A stretch of 64,000 nt of DNA from Trinickia caryophylli (GTDB lineage: Bacteria > Pseudomonadota > Gammaproteobacteria > Burkholderiales > Burkholderiaceae), in assembly GCF_034424545.1 (NCBI RefSeq), contig NZ_CP139970.1:4030001-4094000 (forward strand). The letters are read 5' to 3'. The notes beneath the pieces were generated by a model. It was not told where the DNA came from. It saw only the letters and a program-made list of their open reading frames with translations, and did not search any database. This document shows positions 26,749 to 36,510 of this stretch, piece after piece; the first letter of the stretch is position 1; each line of letters opens with the position of its first letter. Made by a program: the position numbers and the translations under genes.

Positions 26749-28098
26749 ATGTCGGACCCGATCGAATTTGCTGGCGATGCGTCTTCGTTCGCACACACGC
26801 AGCAGTTTCAGGACGTCAAGCATGCGGCGCACGAGCATCTGCTCACGCGCATCGAAGAACTCGGAGCGGAGTTCGGCCGATGGTCGCGCGGCGCAATCAA
26901 ACAGTTCGTCGATCTCGAGATGGACGGGTTCGTGCGCCTGCGCCACATCCCGATCAACGAGGGCGAGGTTCGCCTCATCGCCGAGGCGCTGACGAAAGAG
27001 CTGGCGGGCTTCGGCCCGATCGAGGATCTGCTCAACGATCCCGCCGTCGAAGACATTCTCGTCAACGGGTATCGCGACGTCTATGTTTCGCGTCACGGTG
27101 TGTTGACGAAGATGCCCGTGCGCTTTGCCGACAACGCGCACTTGCTGCGCATCGTGCGGCGCATTCTCGCGCCGATCGGCAGGCGGCTCGACGAGTCGAA
27201 CCCGATGGTGGACGCCCGGCTGCCCGATGGCGGGCGGGTGAACGTGGTGATCGAGCCGCTTTCGATCGACGGGCCGGTCATGTCGATCCGCAAGTTCCGC
27301 AAGGATCCGCTGCGGCCGTCGGATTTGCTCGAGAACGGTACCTATGACGAGCAGATCGCGGCCCTGCTCGAGGCGGCCGTCGCGGCGCGCTGCAACATTC
27401 TCGTTTCGGGCGGCACCAGTTCCGGCAAAACCTCGCTCCTGAATGCCCTGGCGTTCCACGTTCCGGAGCCCGAGCGCGTGGTGACGATCGAGGACACGGC
27501 CGAGCTCTCGCTCAACCATCCGCACGTCGTGAGGCTCGAGAGCCGGCCCGGCGGCTTCGACGGAGCGGGACTCGTCACGATTCGCGATCTGCTGCGCAAT
27601 ACGCTGCGCATGCGTCCCGATCGGATCATCGTCGGCGAAGTGCGCGGCGGCGAGGTGCTCGAGATGTTGCAGGCAATGAACACGGGACACGATGGCTCGA
27701 TGGGCACCGTTCATGCAAGTTCGCCACGCGAATGCCTCTACCGGCTCGAAATGCTGGCAGGGTTCGCGGGCTTTCAGGGCACGGAATCGAGCCTGCGGCG
27801 GCAGATTGCGAATGCCATCGATTTCATCGTGCAGATCGGGCGGCTTTCCAACGGGCGGCGACGCATTCTCTCGGTCACGGAAGTCACAGGGCTTGCCGAC
27901 ACGATCATCGCAACGCAGGAACTCTATCGCTATGAGCCGATGATCGGCGCCGACGGCGAGGAAATCGATAACTGGGTATCGCTCGGCATTCATCCGCATT
28001 CGCCGAAGCTCGCGCGCTTCCGGCGCGCCTTTGCGGGGACGTTCGGCGACGATTCGGGGTTCGGCACGACGATGAACGCAGGAGGCTTGCGTGGCTAG
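26749..28098 (+). CDS. cpaF: Tad secretion ATPase CpaF/TadA
   Basis: 449 residues of the VirB11/PulE traffic-ATPase family. Walker A is GGTSSGKTS (221-229). Asp and His boxes are visible (VVTIEDTAEL, MGTVHASSPRECLYRLE) and Walker B lies near RPDRIIVGEVRGGE. It powers Flp pilus assembly at the inner membrane. It starts 3 bases after cpaE and overlaps tadB by 8 bases, so the genes are translationally linked. Confidence 0.96.
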   Translation: MSDPIEFAGDASSFAHTQQFQDVKHAAHEHLLTRIEELGAEFGRWSRGAIKQFVDLEMDGFVRLRHIPINEGEVRLIAEALTKELAGFGPIEDLLNDPAVEDILVNGYRDVYVSRHGVLTKMPVRFADNAHLLRIVRRILAPIGRRLDESNPMVDARLPDGGRVNVVIEPLSIDGPVMSIRKFRKDPLRPSDLLENGTYDEQIAALLEAAVAARCNILVSGGTSSGKTSLLNALAFHVPEPERVVTIEDTAELSLNHPHVVRLESRPGGFDGAGLVTIRDLLRNTLRMRPDRIIVGEVRGGEVLEMLQAMNTGHDGSMGTVHASSPRECLYRLEMLAGFAGFQGTESSLRRQIANAIDFIVQIGRLSNGRRRILSVTEVTGLADTIIATQELYRYEPMIGADGEEIDNWVSLGIHPHSPKLARFRRAFAGTFGDDSGFGTTMNAGGLRG

Positions 28099-29074
28099 CG
28101 CCGCCGCATGGTTCTGCGCGTTCGCGTTGTTTTGCGCGGGTTTGGCCCTGGTGCTCGTCCAGCGCGGCACGCGCGCCCGCCGGCAGGCCGGCGCCGCGCG
28201 CGTCATCGAGCGTTTCGCGCCGTCGGGCGCCGTGCGTTCGACCGGCCCGGTTCAGTTCCCGGCTGCCGGCACCTTGCGTGCGTCCGCGCAAGCGCAAACT
28301 GAAACGTCGCGGCGGACAAACGCGCGGCCGGCGTTTCGCGTACCCGCGCTCGACAATCTGGCCGCGCGTGCCGGGCTCGAAGCCGCGCGCCTGCCGCTTT
28401 CGCTTGCCGCCGCTGTGGTGGCGGGGCTGGCAGCGGCGGCCGCCATCGACGCTGGGCTCCTGGCGGGCACGGCTGCAGGCGCGGCCGGCATCTGCCTGAT
28501 CTGCCTTTTCGTGACGGCGCGCGCGCAACGGCGCCGGCTCGCGATCGTCCAGCAGTTGCCCGGATTTCTCGACGGTATCGTGCGGCTCGTTACGCTCGGC
28601 AACAGCGTCCCCGCCGCGTTTCAGGCGGCGATGCAAACGAGCGAGGGGCCATTGCGGGAGTGCCTCGAGCGCGTCGCGCGCAGCATGCGCGCCGGCATGG
28701 AGATCGATCGTGCGCTGTCGCACATCGGCGCCGTCTACCGTGTCCGGGAGTTCGAATTCGTGGGCGCGGTGCTGCGCCTCTCGGTGAAATACGGCGGCCG
28801 CGCCGACGTCATGCTCGAGCGCATGGCGGCGTTCATGCGCGACGTCGAGCAGGCCGAACGCGAGCTTGCCGCGCTGTCGGCCGAAACGCGCCTGTCCGCG
28901 TGGGTGCTCGCGGCCATGCCGATCGTCATCGGCGGACTCATCGTGACCGCGAAGCCGACGTATTTCAGCGCCATGTGGGCGGACCCGGAGGGCCGGCGGC
29001 TCGTCGATCTCGCTTTCGGTCTGCAGATCGCGGGCGCCTATCTGCTGTACCGCCTTGCGCGGCTGAGGGCCTGA
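28091..29074 (+). CDS. tadB: Tad inner-membrane platform protein TadB
   Basis: 327 residues starting at a GTG with a perfect AGGAGG five bases upstream, inside the end of cpaF. A hydrophobic N-terminal anchor is followed by a linker. The GspF/T2SF domain holds LPGFLDGIVRLVTLGNSVPA and ELAALSAETRLSAWVLAAMP, and a C-terminal membrane pair completes the protein. With TadC it forms the platform on which CpaF acts. Confidence 0.93.
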   Translation: MASAAAWFCAFALFCAGLALVLVQRGTRARRQAGAARVIERFAPSGAVRSTGPVQFPAAGTLRASAQAQTETSRRTNARPAFRVPALDNLAARAGLEAARLPLSLAAAVVAGLAAAAAIDAGLLAGTAAGAAGICLICLFVTARAQRRRLAIVQQLPGFLDGIVRLVTLGNSVPAAFQAAMQTSEGPLRECLERVARSMRAGMEIDRALSHIGAVYRVREFEFVGAVLRLSVKYGGRADVMLERMAAFMRDVEQAERELAALSAETRLSAWVLAAMPIVIGGLIVTAKPTYFSAMWADPEGRRLVDLAFGLQIAGAYLLYRLARLRA

Positions 29075-29075
29075 G

Positions 29076-30152
29076 ATGCAGTCGAATCGAATCTTCGTTT
29101 TGGCTCTTGCCTTGGCCGCCCTCGGGTTGCTGTTGCTCGCGGCGGGCCTGCTGGCACGGCTTGCCGCCGATCGCCGCAGTGACCGCGTGCTGCGCGGCGC
29201 GCTCGAACGGCGCGCACGGGCCACCGTCGCGCCCGTGCCCGCATCGGCGCACGGCCAGGTAGCCGTTGCACCCGAACGGATGGCCTCGAGGGCCGGCGGG
29301 CAGCATGCGGTGCGCGCGGCTGGTGCGGCGGCTCCGGCCAGCGGCTCGGCAACGCGCGGCATGGCGCAGGGCGAGCCGACCTCGTCGCTTCTCGGGCGCC
29401 TGGGTGCGGCCGGCGCGCGCTGGCTGGAGACGAAGCCGGGCAGGCAGATCGTTGCGGCGGAGGACCGGCTGCTGCTCGACCAATGCGGTTTCATCGACGT
29501 GCGGGCGAGGGGCATCTTCCTCCTCTCGCGCATTGCCGGCGCCGCGTTCGCGCCGCTCGTCGCGGATTGGGCATGGGGCGCTCAGCACTCCGGCTTGCCA
29601 CGACTCGTCTGCGCGGCAGCGGCGCTCACGGCGGGATTTCTCGCGCCGAAGCTCGCGTTGCAGCGTCGCGCCGCGATGCGGCGCCGGAGCGTGGCCGACG
29701 AGATGCCGGTGCTCGTCGATCTTCTGCGGCTGTTGCAGGGTGTGGGACTGTCGCTCGATCAGAGCCTGCAGGTCATGGTTAACGATTTTCGCTCGATGCT
29801 GCCCGTGCTATCGGGCGAGCTGGAAGTCGCGCAACGTCAGTTCGCCGCTGGCCGCACGCGCGAGCAATCGATGCAGCGGCTCGCGAACACGTTCGGCAAC
29901 GAGGATTTGCGAGCTGTCGTGCGGCTGATGATTCAGGTCGACCGCCATGGCGGGGCCGTTCAGGAACCGCTGCGCCAGTTCGGCGAGCGGCTGCGCGAAA
30001 CGAGGCGGGCGATGCTGCGCGAGCGCATCGGCCGGCTGACCGTGAAGATGACCGGGGTCATGATCGTCACGTTGCTACCGGCGCTCCTGATCGTGACGGC
30101 CGGGCCGGGGCTCCTCGCCGTCACGCAGATGCTGGGCGCGGCTCACCGATGA
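29076..30152 (+). CDS. tadC: Tad inner-membrane platform protein TadC
   Basis: 358 residues. One N-terminal helix, an Ala/Arg-rich cytoplasmic linker, then the T2SF domain with DEMPVLVDLLRLLQGVGLSL and FGERLRETRRAMLRERIGRL. It ends in a hydrophobic segment. It is the paralog and partner of TadB, one base after its stop. The frame overlaps the open frame of tadD by 4 bases, but the tadD start is better placed 60 bases further down. Confidence 0.93.
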   Translation: MQSNRIFVLALALAALGLLLLAAGLLARLAADRRSDRVLRGALERRARATVAPVPASAHGQVAVAPERMASRAGGQHAVRAAGAAAPASGSATRGMAQGEPTSSLLGRLGAAGARWLETKPGRQIVAAEDRLLLDQCGFIDVRARGIFLLSRIAGAAFAPLVADWAWGAQHSGLPRLVCAAAALTAGFLAPKLALQRRAAMRRRSVADEMPVLVDLLRLLQGVGLSLDQSLQVMVNDFRSMLPVLSGELEVAQRQFAAGRTREQSMQRLANTFGNEDLRAVVRLMIQVDRHGGAVQEPLRQFGERLRETRRAMLRERIGRLTVKMTGVMIVTLLPALLIVTAGPGLLAVTQMLGAAHR

Positions 30153-30211
30153 TGTGCCGCGCGATCGTTTTTTCCGGGCAGCGATGCCCGGGTTTATCGG
30201 AGCCACGTCTG

Positions 30212-31105
30212 ATGAAGTACCGTTTGCCGATTCGACTCTCGACATGGACCTTGTGTGTGGCCGTCACGCTGAGCGCGGGTGCCTGCGCCTTCAAGGAATC
30301 GGGCTACGGCGTGGGACCGCAGGCGGAGCGTGCGGCGGCGATGCTGCGCGCCGCCAGGGACGACAGGCCCGACAGACCCGACAGACCCGACAGACCCGAC
30401 AGACCCGACACGCCCGGGATGTACCTCGCGCTCATCGACAAGATGCAGGCACGAGGCCTCTATTACGCGTCGCTCGCGCATATCGACGCCTTTCAGAAGC
30501 AGTACGGCGCCAATCCCGAGTCTGCACTGCTGCGTGCCGACGCACTGCGCATGACTGGACAGCCCGAGGCGAGCGCGGCCGCGTATGGCGCGCTGTTGGC
30601 GACGCCGCTTGCGGCGCGCGGCTATCGCGGGCTGGGGCTGCTCGCGGCGGCCGCGGGCCATTTCGACGAGGCGGCGCGGCACCTCGCCCAAGCGGCGGCG
30701 CTGGCGCCCACTGACGCGGCGACGCTCTCGGATCTCGGCTATGCGCGGCTGCGAGCGGGCGATGTGGCCGGCTCGCGCGTGCCGCTCATGCAGTCGGCCG
30801 AACTCGACTCGAAAAACGCTCGCGTCCTCTCGAACCTGGCGCTGCTGCTCCTCGCCGAGGGGCGCGATGGGCAGGCGCGTGCTCTGATGGAAGAGGAGCG
30901 TTTCCCGGCACTGGTGCGCGACGCGATCCGGCAAGACGCGCAGAAGGTGGCGGCGGCGGAACGCGCGCGTCGCGCGGCGCAGTCGGCCGCGCCATTGCAG
31001 GCCCGGCCGGCGCAAGAAGGTGCGGCGCTTGTGTCGCTGAGGCCGCCGGCTGCGGCGGGCGGCGCCGATGTGCCGCCATCGCTGCTGCAACGATTTGCGC
31101 GATGA
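30212..31105 (+). CDS. tadD: Tad TPR protein TadD
   Basis: 297 residues from ATG 30212, which yields an exported N-terminus with a weak lipobox (SAGAC, Cys25). Alpha-helical TPR-like repeats run from about residue 75 to 235 (YRGLGLLAAAAGHFDEAARH; TLSDLGYARLRAGDVAGSRV). An Asp-Arg-Pro tandem repeat lies at about residues 51-68, encoded by a 9-bp DNA repeat. TadD helps secretin and pilus assembly in the periplasm. The C-terminus is an Ala-rich tail. Confidence 0.88.
   Translation: MKYRLPIRLSTWTLCVAVTLSAGACAFKESGYGVGPQAERAAAMLRAARDDRPDRPDRPDRPDRPDTPGMYLALIDKMQARGLYYASLAHIDAFQKQYGANPESALLRADALRMTGQPEASAAAYGALLATPLAARGYRGLGLLAAAAGHFDEAARHLAQAAALAPTDAATLSDLGYARLRAGDVAGSRVPLMQSAELDSKNARVLSNLALLLLAEGRDGQARALMEEERFPALVRDAIRQDAQKVAAAERARRAAQSAAPLQARPAQEGAALVSLRPPAAAGGADVPPSLLQRFAR
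30362..30415 (+). repeat. In-frame 9-bp tandem repeat inside tadD
   Basis: Six head-to-tail 9-bp units (GACAGACCC; the four central copies are identical, the first and last differ by one and two bases). Each unit encodes Asp-Arg-Pro. Copy-number change would lengthen or shorten the protein without a frameshift. Confidence 0.9.
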
Positions 31106-31131
31106 CGATCTTCAATCCGACGGGGACGAAC

Positions 31132-31485
31132 ATGAGAACGACGATCGTGGCGGTGTCGAAGCTTACTGTGCTGACGGCCTGTGCGGCATTGCTCGCATGC
31201 GGTACCGCGGCGGCACGTGCTCAAGCGCCGGAGAGCGGCGGGCGGCATGCCGGACAGATCGGCGCGGCGACGCGCGCCTGGCTCGAACTTCAGCGCGGCG
31301 GGCGTGCTGCCGCCACGCCCGAGCCGATGCTCGGCGAAGAAGCTGGTCTCGCTTATGAGCGCTATATGAAGTCGTTCAGGACGAAAATCCCGAGCCGGTT
31401 CGGCTCGACGCTCGATGGCGGCAACGCGTTGCGCGTCGATTATCCGAACGTGGGCGGCGGGCCGTCGGCGGCCGACGGGCAGTGA
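31132..31485 (+). CDS. DUF3613 small exported protein of the Tad locus
   Basis: 117 residues with a signal peptide (hydrophobic stretch ending TAAARAQA). The mature region has ATRAWLELQRGGRAA, then MLGEEAGLAYERYMKSFRTK and IPSRFG, the DUF3613 signature found in betaproteobacterial tad clusters. An earlier ATG at 31102 overlaps the tadD stop (ATGA) and would add ten residues; coupling makes it possible, but the signal peptide fits the later start better. Its exact role in the pilus is unknown. Confidence 0.78.
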   Translation: MRTTIVAVSKLTVLTACAALLACGTAAARAQAPESGGRHAGQIGAATRAWLELQRGGRAAATPEPMLGEEAGLAYERYMKSFRTKIPSRFGSTLDGGNALRVDYPNVGGGPSAADGQ

Positions 31486-31497
31486 GGGGCGCCGGCC

Positions 31498-33243
31498 GTG
31501 CTTCGTTCACGATGGATCGTCAGACCATTGCACTCTGGCCCGCAACGGCAACGCGGGGTGTCGAGCGTCATCGTCGCGCTCTTTGCCGGACTCGTCATGG
31601 TGGCACTCGGGGCGATAGACATCGGCAACCTGTTTTACGCGCGCCGCTCGCTGCAGCGGGTTGCCGACCTCGCGGCGCTGGCGGCGGTGCAAACGCTCGA
31701 CGATACCTGCACGCAGCCGCCGCTCACCGCACGGGCGAACGCCGACGCGAATGGGTTCTCGGCCACGGCGCAGGGGCAGTCGCTGGACCTCGCATGCGGC
31801 AGATGGGATACGAGCGAAAACAATGGACCGAGCTACTTCTCGAGTGCGAGCGGTCAGGCGCCGTTGAATGCCGTCCAGGTAACGGCGACGCGCCCGGTGC
31901 CGTATATCTTTTTTGGGCCGGCGCGCACGATCAGCGCGAGCGCGACTGCCCAGGCGACCAATCTCGGTGCGTTCACCGTGGGGACGGCGCTCGCGCAATT
32001 GCAGGGCGGCCTCGTCAATGCGTTGCTCAATGCTTTGCTGGGGGGCAGCGTGAATCTGTCGCTGGCATCGTACGAATCGCTCGCCAACGCCCGTGTGAAG
32101 CTCGGCGATCTCGCGGCGGCGCTCGGCGTGAGCACGGTGGATCAGCTGCTGGCGGCCCGGGTCAGCGCGGCCGGGCTCGCGCAGCTGATGCTGACGGCGT
32201 TGTCGAATACATCGGTCGCCGATGCGAATCTGCAAACCGATCTTGCCACGCTGCAGGCCATCGTCGCGGGCGGCATGTCGAACGCCATATCGTTTCCGAT
32301 TGGAGACAGCAGCGATGCGCATGGGCTGTTGAGCCTCGGGCTCGCCGATTCGCAAAGCGCGCTCGACGCCACGATCAGCCCCTTCGACGCGTTGATGGTT
32401 GCCGCGCAGATTGCCAAGGCCGGGCAGCCGCCGATCGACGTTTCGGCGGGCGTGCAGTTGCCCGGCGCCGATCTGTCGCTGCTGCTGCAGATCATCGAGC
32501 CGCCGGTGCTTGCCGTCGGCGAGGCCGGTATCGACCCGGCGACACGGAATTGGAGAACGATGGCGCACACGGCGCAACTGCGGCTTTATATGAACATCGG
32601 CCTGAGCCTGCCGCCGCTGCCGCTTATTGGCCAGGTCGCGCTCGAGTTGCCGATATCGCTCGAGGCCGTACCCGGGAATGCATGGCTCGAATCGATCTCC
32701 TGTGCGAGCTCGAAGCCGGCAAGCCGCTCGACGATCGGTGCGACGCCCGGCCTCGCCAACATTTGCATTGCGAAGCGGCCCGCAAACCTTGCGGCATCGC
32801 AGCCATTCAGCTGTTCGCAGCCCGCGACGCTCGTCGACGTGCCGAATCTGATCGAGGTGACGGCCGCACTGCCGCTCACGGCCACGGTGGGGCCCGCGGA
32901 TTCTCCGTCGCTTTCGTTCGACGGCGTGAGCGGCAACGACGACGATTATCAGAGCGCCGATTCGAACGCGGTGGGCGGCATTCTTGCCAATGCGCTCACG
33001 GGTCTCGCCACCTCGCTTGCGCAGCCCGGTGCGTTGTCGATCCGACTCTTCGGCTTGCCGTCGAGCCTCCTCGATTCGCTGACGGGTGCGCTCGTCTCGC
33101 TGCTCTCGACGCTGCTGAGCCCGGTGCTCATCGCGCTCGACGCCGTGGTCGAGCCGCTGCTGCAGCTGCTCGGCGTTCAGATCGGCGTGGCCGAGATTCA
33201 CGACCTGTCGCTCACCTGCGGCGTGTCGAAGCTCGTGTATTGA
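31498..33243 (+). CDS. tadG: TadG-like pilus assembly protein
   Basis: 581 residues from a GTG. An N-terminal TadE/G region ([20 protein letters not shown]) contains the leader-helix typical of TadG. It is followed by [25 protein letters not shown], the conserved stretch of the putative Flp pilus-assembly TadE/G-like family. The long periplasmic part is Leu/Ala/Ser-rich with several cysteines ([17 protein letters not shown]). No VWA MIDAS motif is evident, unlike the longer TadG of alphaproteobacteria. It is the last structural gene before the regulator. Confidence 0.85.
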   Translation: MLRSRWIVRPLHSGPQRQRGVSSVIVALFAGLVMVALGAIDIGNLFYARRSLQRVADLAALAAVQTLDDTCTQPPLTARANADANGFSATAQGQSLDLACGRWDTSENNGPSYFSSASGQAPLNAVQVTATRPVPYIFFGPARTISASATAQATNLGAFTVGTALAQLQGGLVNALLNALLGGSVNLSLASYESLANARVKLGDLAAALGVSTVDQLLAARVSAAGLAQLMLTALSNTSVADANLQTDLATLQAIVAGGMSNAISFPIGDSSDAHGLLSLGLADSQSALDATISPFDALMVAAQIAKAGQPPIDVSAGVQLPGADLSLLLQIIEPPVLAVGEAGIDPATRNWRTMAHTAQLRLYMNIGLSLPPLPLIGQVALELPISLEAVPGNAWLESISCASSKPASRSTIGATPGLANICIAKRPANLAASQPFSCSQPATLVDVPNLIEVTAALPLTATVGPADSPSLSFDGVSGNDDDYQSADSNAVGGILANALTGLATSLAQPGALSIRLFGLPSSLLDSLTGALVSLLSTLLSPVLIALDAVVEPLLQLLGVQIGVAEIHDLSLTCGVSKLVY

Positions 33244-33304
33244 ATCGAATACCAACAAGACGCCAAAGCGGATAGCTCAGCGCCAAAGGACCATAGGGCG
33301 AACA

Positions 33305-34696
33305 ATGAGAGCGGCCAATCGAATCGAGGAACTGGACGTCTACGTCTGGGAGGGCAACGCCGATATCGTCGAGCGCGCCGCGCGCTGTCTGGCCAGCTTC
33401 GACGTGGAGGTCGTGCGCGCGGACGCCATGACGATGCCACCCGTTCGCGGCGCGGCGCGCGCATCGATCGCCATCGTCAGCGCAAGCGTCATCGAGGGCA
33501 GCGCGCGTTCCTCGCACGACTGGCACATGCTCGGGGGGATGCCTGTGATCTGGGTCGGCACGGTGCCGCGCGAGCGCGACGGAGCGAGCTTTCCGCCCGA
33601 GTATTCGCACGTACTGCCGCTCGATTTCACCTGTGCCGAACTGCGCGGCATGGTGGCGAAACTCGCCGCTCAGTTGCGCGCGCATACCGCCGAGGCCGCG
33701 GCACCGACCGTGCTCGTCGCTCATTCGGAATGCATGCAGGCGCTGCTGTACGAGGTCGAGACGTTCGCCGATTGCGATACGAGCGTGCTGCTGCGCGGCG
33801 AGACGGGCGTCGGCAAGGAGCGCATCGCCCAACTGCTGCACGAGAAGCATTCGCGCTACCGCGACGGGCCTTTCGTGCCCGTGAACTGCGGCGCGATTCC
33901 CGACGGCCTTTTCGAGTCGCTCTTCTTCGGCCATGCGAAAGGCGCGTTCACCGGGGCGGTGGGCGCGCACAAGGGCTACTTCGAGCAGGCCGACGGCGGC
34001 ACGCTCTTTCTCGACGAGATCGGCGATCTGCCGCTCTACCAGCAGGTGAAGCTGCTGCGCGTGCTCGAGGACGGGGCGGTTACGCGCATTGGCTCGGCGA
34101 CACCGGTCAAGGTGGACTTTCGCCTCGTCGCGGCCACGAACAAGAATCTGCCGCAACTGGTGAAGGACAGCGCTTTTCGTGCGGACCTCTATTACCGCCT
34201 TGCCGTGATCGAGCTGCGCATCCCGTCCCTCGAGGAGCGCGGGCCCGTGGACAAGATCGCGATCTTCAATGCGTTCATTGCCTCGGTGGTCGGGCCGGAA
34301 CGGCTTGCCGCACTGCCCGGGATCCCGTATTGGTTAGCCGATGCGATTGCCGACACGGAATTCCCGGGCAACGTGCGCGAGTTGCGCAACCTGGCCGAGC
34401 GGATCGGCGTGACCGTGCGTCAGATCGGCGCATGGGATACCCCGCGGTTGAGGCGGCTGCTCGCGCACGCGCGCCACACGCCGATGACGGCGGCCGTGCC
34501 GGCTGCGGATCTCATCGTCGACAGGAGCAAGTGGGATATGGCCGAGCGCAGCCGTGTGCTTGCGGCGCTCGCGTCCAACGCCTGGCGGCGGCAGGATACC
34601 GCGCAGCATCTCGGCATCAGCCGGAAGGTATTGTGGGAAAAGATGCGTAAGTACCAAATATTCGACGAGGAGCCCGAAACACGCGATACTGACTGA
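33305..34696 (+). CDS. Sigma-54-dependent activator next to the Tad locus
   Basis: 463 residues. Residues 1-130 are a receiver-like domain without an obvious phosphoacceptor pattern. The AAA+ domain has Walker A GETGVGKE (165-172), the sigma-54-contact loop GAFTGA (213-218) and Walker B GGTLFLDE (231-238). A C-terminal Fis-type helix-turn-helix closes it ([23 protein letters not shown]). The intact GAFTGA loop says it can drive RpoN promoters. Position suggests control of the Tad operon, but no clear -24/-12 element was found upstream of flp. Confidence 0.93.
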   Translation: MRAANRIEELDVYVWEGNADIVERAARCLASFDVEVVRADAMTMPPVRGAARASIAIVSASVIEGSARSSHDWHMLGGMPVIWVGTVPRERDGASFPPEYSHVLPLDFTCAELRGMVAKLAAQLRAHTAEAAAPTVLVAHSECMQALLYEVETFADCDTSVLLRGETGVGKERIAQLLHEKHSRYRDGPFVPVNCGAIPDGLFESLFFGHAKGAFTGAVGAHKGYFEQADGGTLFLDEIGDLPLYQQVKLLRVLEDGAVTRIGSATPVKVDFRLVAATNKNLPQLVKDSAFRADLYYRLAVIELRIPSLEERGPVDKIAIFNAFIASVVGPERLAALPGIPYWLADAIADTEFPGNVRELRNLAERIGVTVRQIGAWDTPRLRRLLAHARHTPMTAAVPAADLIVDRSKWDMAERSRVLAALASNAWRRQDTAQHLGISRKVLWEKMRKYQIFDEEPETRDTD

Positions 34697-34774
34697 TAAT
34701 GTCAGGCTTGAGTCATGAGCTTGAGTCAGTCTGGCAGGCCACTCAAAATAAAACTATTCGCGCAGGAATTGACA

Positions 34775-35536
34775 ATGAGGCATTTTTCGCGTATGCGGGA
34801 AACAGCGTTTGCAGCGCTCATGGTGGTCGGGGGTTTGGGAATGTTCGGTTGCGCGGGTGCGCAATCGAACGCCAGTGTCGGTGCGCCAGTAGCGGCTTCC
34901 ACGCCTGCGGCGGCTGTGCCCGCTTCAGAGCCCTCTTCAAAGCCCGCTTCGGAGCCCGCCGCGGCGCCGGTTGCGTCCGAGCCCGATGCGGCATCGGCGC
35001 CGACCGCCACCGAGCAGAAGGAAGCGCAGGGCAATGTCGCAGAACTGCAACGCTTGATGCACGGTAACGAGCTGACGGAGCTGCGCACGAGCTACAACGG
35101 CAGCTATGGCGCCAGCCTCTTGCTTTATGGCAATGAGCTCACCTACTACGTGGTGCTTTTCCAACAAAAGAACTTCTGGCGCGTGATCAAGACCTCGGAC
35201 GAGGGCCGCGCCGAAGCGATTTATGCGGATTTCGCGCACAAGAGCGCCCAGCTGGCCGATGTCGAGTTGCGCCGCGCCAAGCTCGCCGCGCAAAAAGCCT
35301 ATACCGAACGGTTGATTGCCCTCTCGCAGGCACGCGCCGATCGGCTCCAGGCCGACCTCGACGTCGCGCGACAGCAACAGAAGGTCGTCGCGAACCGCCA
35401 GAAGCAGGCGCGTGACGAGGCCGCCGCGCTCGCGGCGCAAAAGCGTGCGGCGCAGGAGCAACTGCGCGAGCTGCGTCGCCAGGTTCAGCTTCTCCAGCGG
35501 CAGAACGAGCAGGGTTTGCCGCGTCGCGCACATTGA
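34775..35536 (+). CDS. DUF2968 lipoprotein with coiled coil
   Basis: 253 residues from ATG 34775 (AGGAA upstream). A lipoprotein signal ends at MFGC (Cys26). A Pro/Ala/Ser/Glu-rich tether spans about 30-90. A globular DUF2968 core follows (LQRLMHGNELTELRTSYNGS; LTYYVVLFQQKNFWRVIKTS), then a long charged coiled coil to the C-terminus. It probably spans the periplasm from the outer membrane. Its frame extends 20 codons up to 34715 without support. It may be cotranscribed with the activator (78-base gap). Confidence 0.85.
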   Translation: MRHFSRMRETAFAALMVVGGLGMFGCAGAQSNASVGAPVAASTPAAAVPASEPSSKPASEPAAAPVASEPDAASAPTATEQKEAQGNVAELQRLMHGNELTELRTSYNGSYGASLLLYGNELTYYVVLFQQKNFWRVIKTSDEGRAEAIYADFAHKSAQLADVELRRAKLAAQKAYTERLIALSQARADRLQADLDVARQQQKVVANRQKQARDEAAALAAQKRAAQEQLRELRRQVQLLQRQNEQGLPRRAH

Positions 35537-35579
35537 GCGGGGCGGCCGGGCATCGGGTTGTGGCGAAGCGGCACAGGCC

Positions 35580-36203
35580 CTACGTCAGCAACTCGATGAC
35601 GGCGTTGCGCGCCGAATTCAGATGGGCAACGGTGGCGGCACGTGCCGCCCTCGCGTTGCCCTCGCGGCATGCGTTCAGAATGTCGGCGTGCTCGCGCTGG
35701 AACGCCGGCGTGGCGGCCAGCAGTGAGGTCTGCAGGCGTTCGTAGCGCTCCACTTGAGCGCGCAGTTCGCGGATCGTGCGCAACTGGCGCGCGTTGCCGC
35801 AGGGCGCGTAGATGAGTTCGTGAAACTCGCGGTTCAGTTCGCCTTGCTTGTCGCGCGTCTTCGCTGTGCCGAGCAGCCGATGCACGACCGTTGCCCGCAC
35901 GAGCGTTTCCTCGTCCATCCGCTTGACGGCGCGATAGATCGCATCGCCTTCGATCAGCACGCGCAGGTCATAGATCTCTTCGATATCCCCACGGCCCAGC
36001 GTGCGCACCACGGCACCGCGATTGCGCTGGATGTCGGCCAGGCCCCACGCCTCGAGCTTTCTCAATGCCTCTCGAAGCGGTATCCGGCTGACGGAAAAGC
36101 GCTCCGCCAGATCGCGTTCGACGAGACGCGCGCCGTCGGCCAGTTCGCCGTTGACGATCAGATCGCGCAGCGCGGCGGCGATCGTGTCGGCTGTCGAATC
36201 CAT
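35580..36203 (-). CDS. GntR-family (FCD) transcriptional regulator
   Basis: 207 residues from ATG 36203. A GAGGGG ribosome site sits 6 bases before it, which makes the in-frame GTG two codons upstream less likely. The winged helix is LIVNGELADGARLVERDLAE plus FSVSRIPLREALRKLEAWGL, and the FCD ligand domain follows (DLRVLIEGDAIYRAV, ELNREFHELIYAPCGN). No metabolic operon adjoins it, so the effector is unknown. A palindrome of the GntR type lies upstream at 36251, consistent with autoregulation. Confidence 0.9.
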   Translation of the reverse strand: MDSTADTIAAALRDLIVNGELADGARLVERDLAERFSVSRIPLREALRKLEAWGLADIQRNRGAVVRTLGRGDIEEIYDLRVLIEGDAIYRAVKRMDEETLVRATVVHRLLGTAKTRDKQGELNREFHELIYAPCGNARQLRTIRELRAQVERYERLQTSLLAATPAFQREHADILNACREGNARAARAATVAHLNSARNAVIELLT

Positions 36204-36250
36204 TGACACCCCTCGGCAGGTAAGTTGGTATCGCGGTATGCGATGTCAAT

Positions 36251-36260
36251 TGGTATACCA
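36251..36260. promoter_or_regulatory. Candidate GntR/FCD operator
   Basis: The perfect palindrome TGGTATACCA, which fits the TGGT-ACCA pattern bound by many FCD-type GntR regulators. It lies 47 bases before the GntR start. A partial second copy, TTGGTATCGCGGTAT, lies between it and the gene at about 36225-36239. Confidence 0.6.
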
Positions 36261-36345
36261 CAATCGCTGCCGGAAAACGCCTGGACCTTCGCTGGCGCAA
36301 GGGTGCCCCGGGTTGCCGGCCGTGCCGCTCAACTGGACATCGGAT

Positions 36346-36510
36346 TCACGATCGATCGCTGTTCTTTGGGTGCTCGGCCTGGCCGTCGGGTTCGGCCGGA
36401 TCGACGGCGATCGGATCGCTCGCGGGGAATGTTTCGCCGAGCGCCTCGTCGAGCCGATCATCGGATGATTCGACGGGATGCGAGGCCGGCGCAGGTTGGG
36501 TGGCGGTCAT
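36346..36510 (-). CDS. Small conserved-type acidic protein
   Basis: 54 residues from ATG 36510, with AGGACA as ribosome site. It is hydrophilic and acidic. The central segment RLDEALGETFPASDPIAVDP resembles a short motif that recurs in small Burkholderiaceae and rhizobial proteins of unknown function. It has no signal peptide or membrane segment. The longer upstream frame to 36684 reads as non-coding. Confidence 0.65.
   Translation of the reverse strand: MTATQPAPASHPVESSDDRLDEALGETFPASDPIAVDPAEPDGQAEHPKNSDRS

Noticed and set aside
25717..28206. Minus-strand open frame of 829 codons over cpaE and cpaF
   Set aside because: It crosses two real, coupled genes and has Arg/His-rich shadow composition.
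30362..30415. Short direct repeats as a possible CRISPR array
   Set aside because: The 9-bp units are contiguous, have no spacers and are in frame with tadD.
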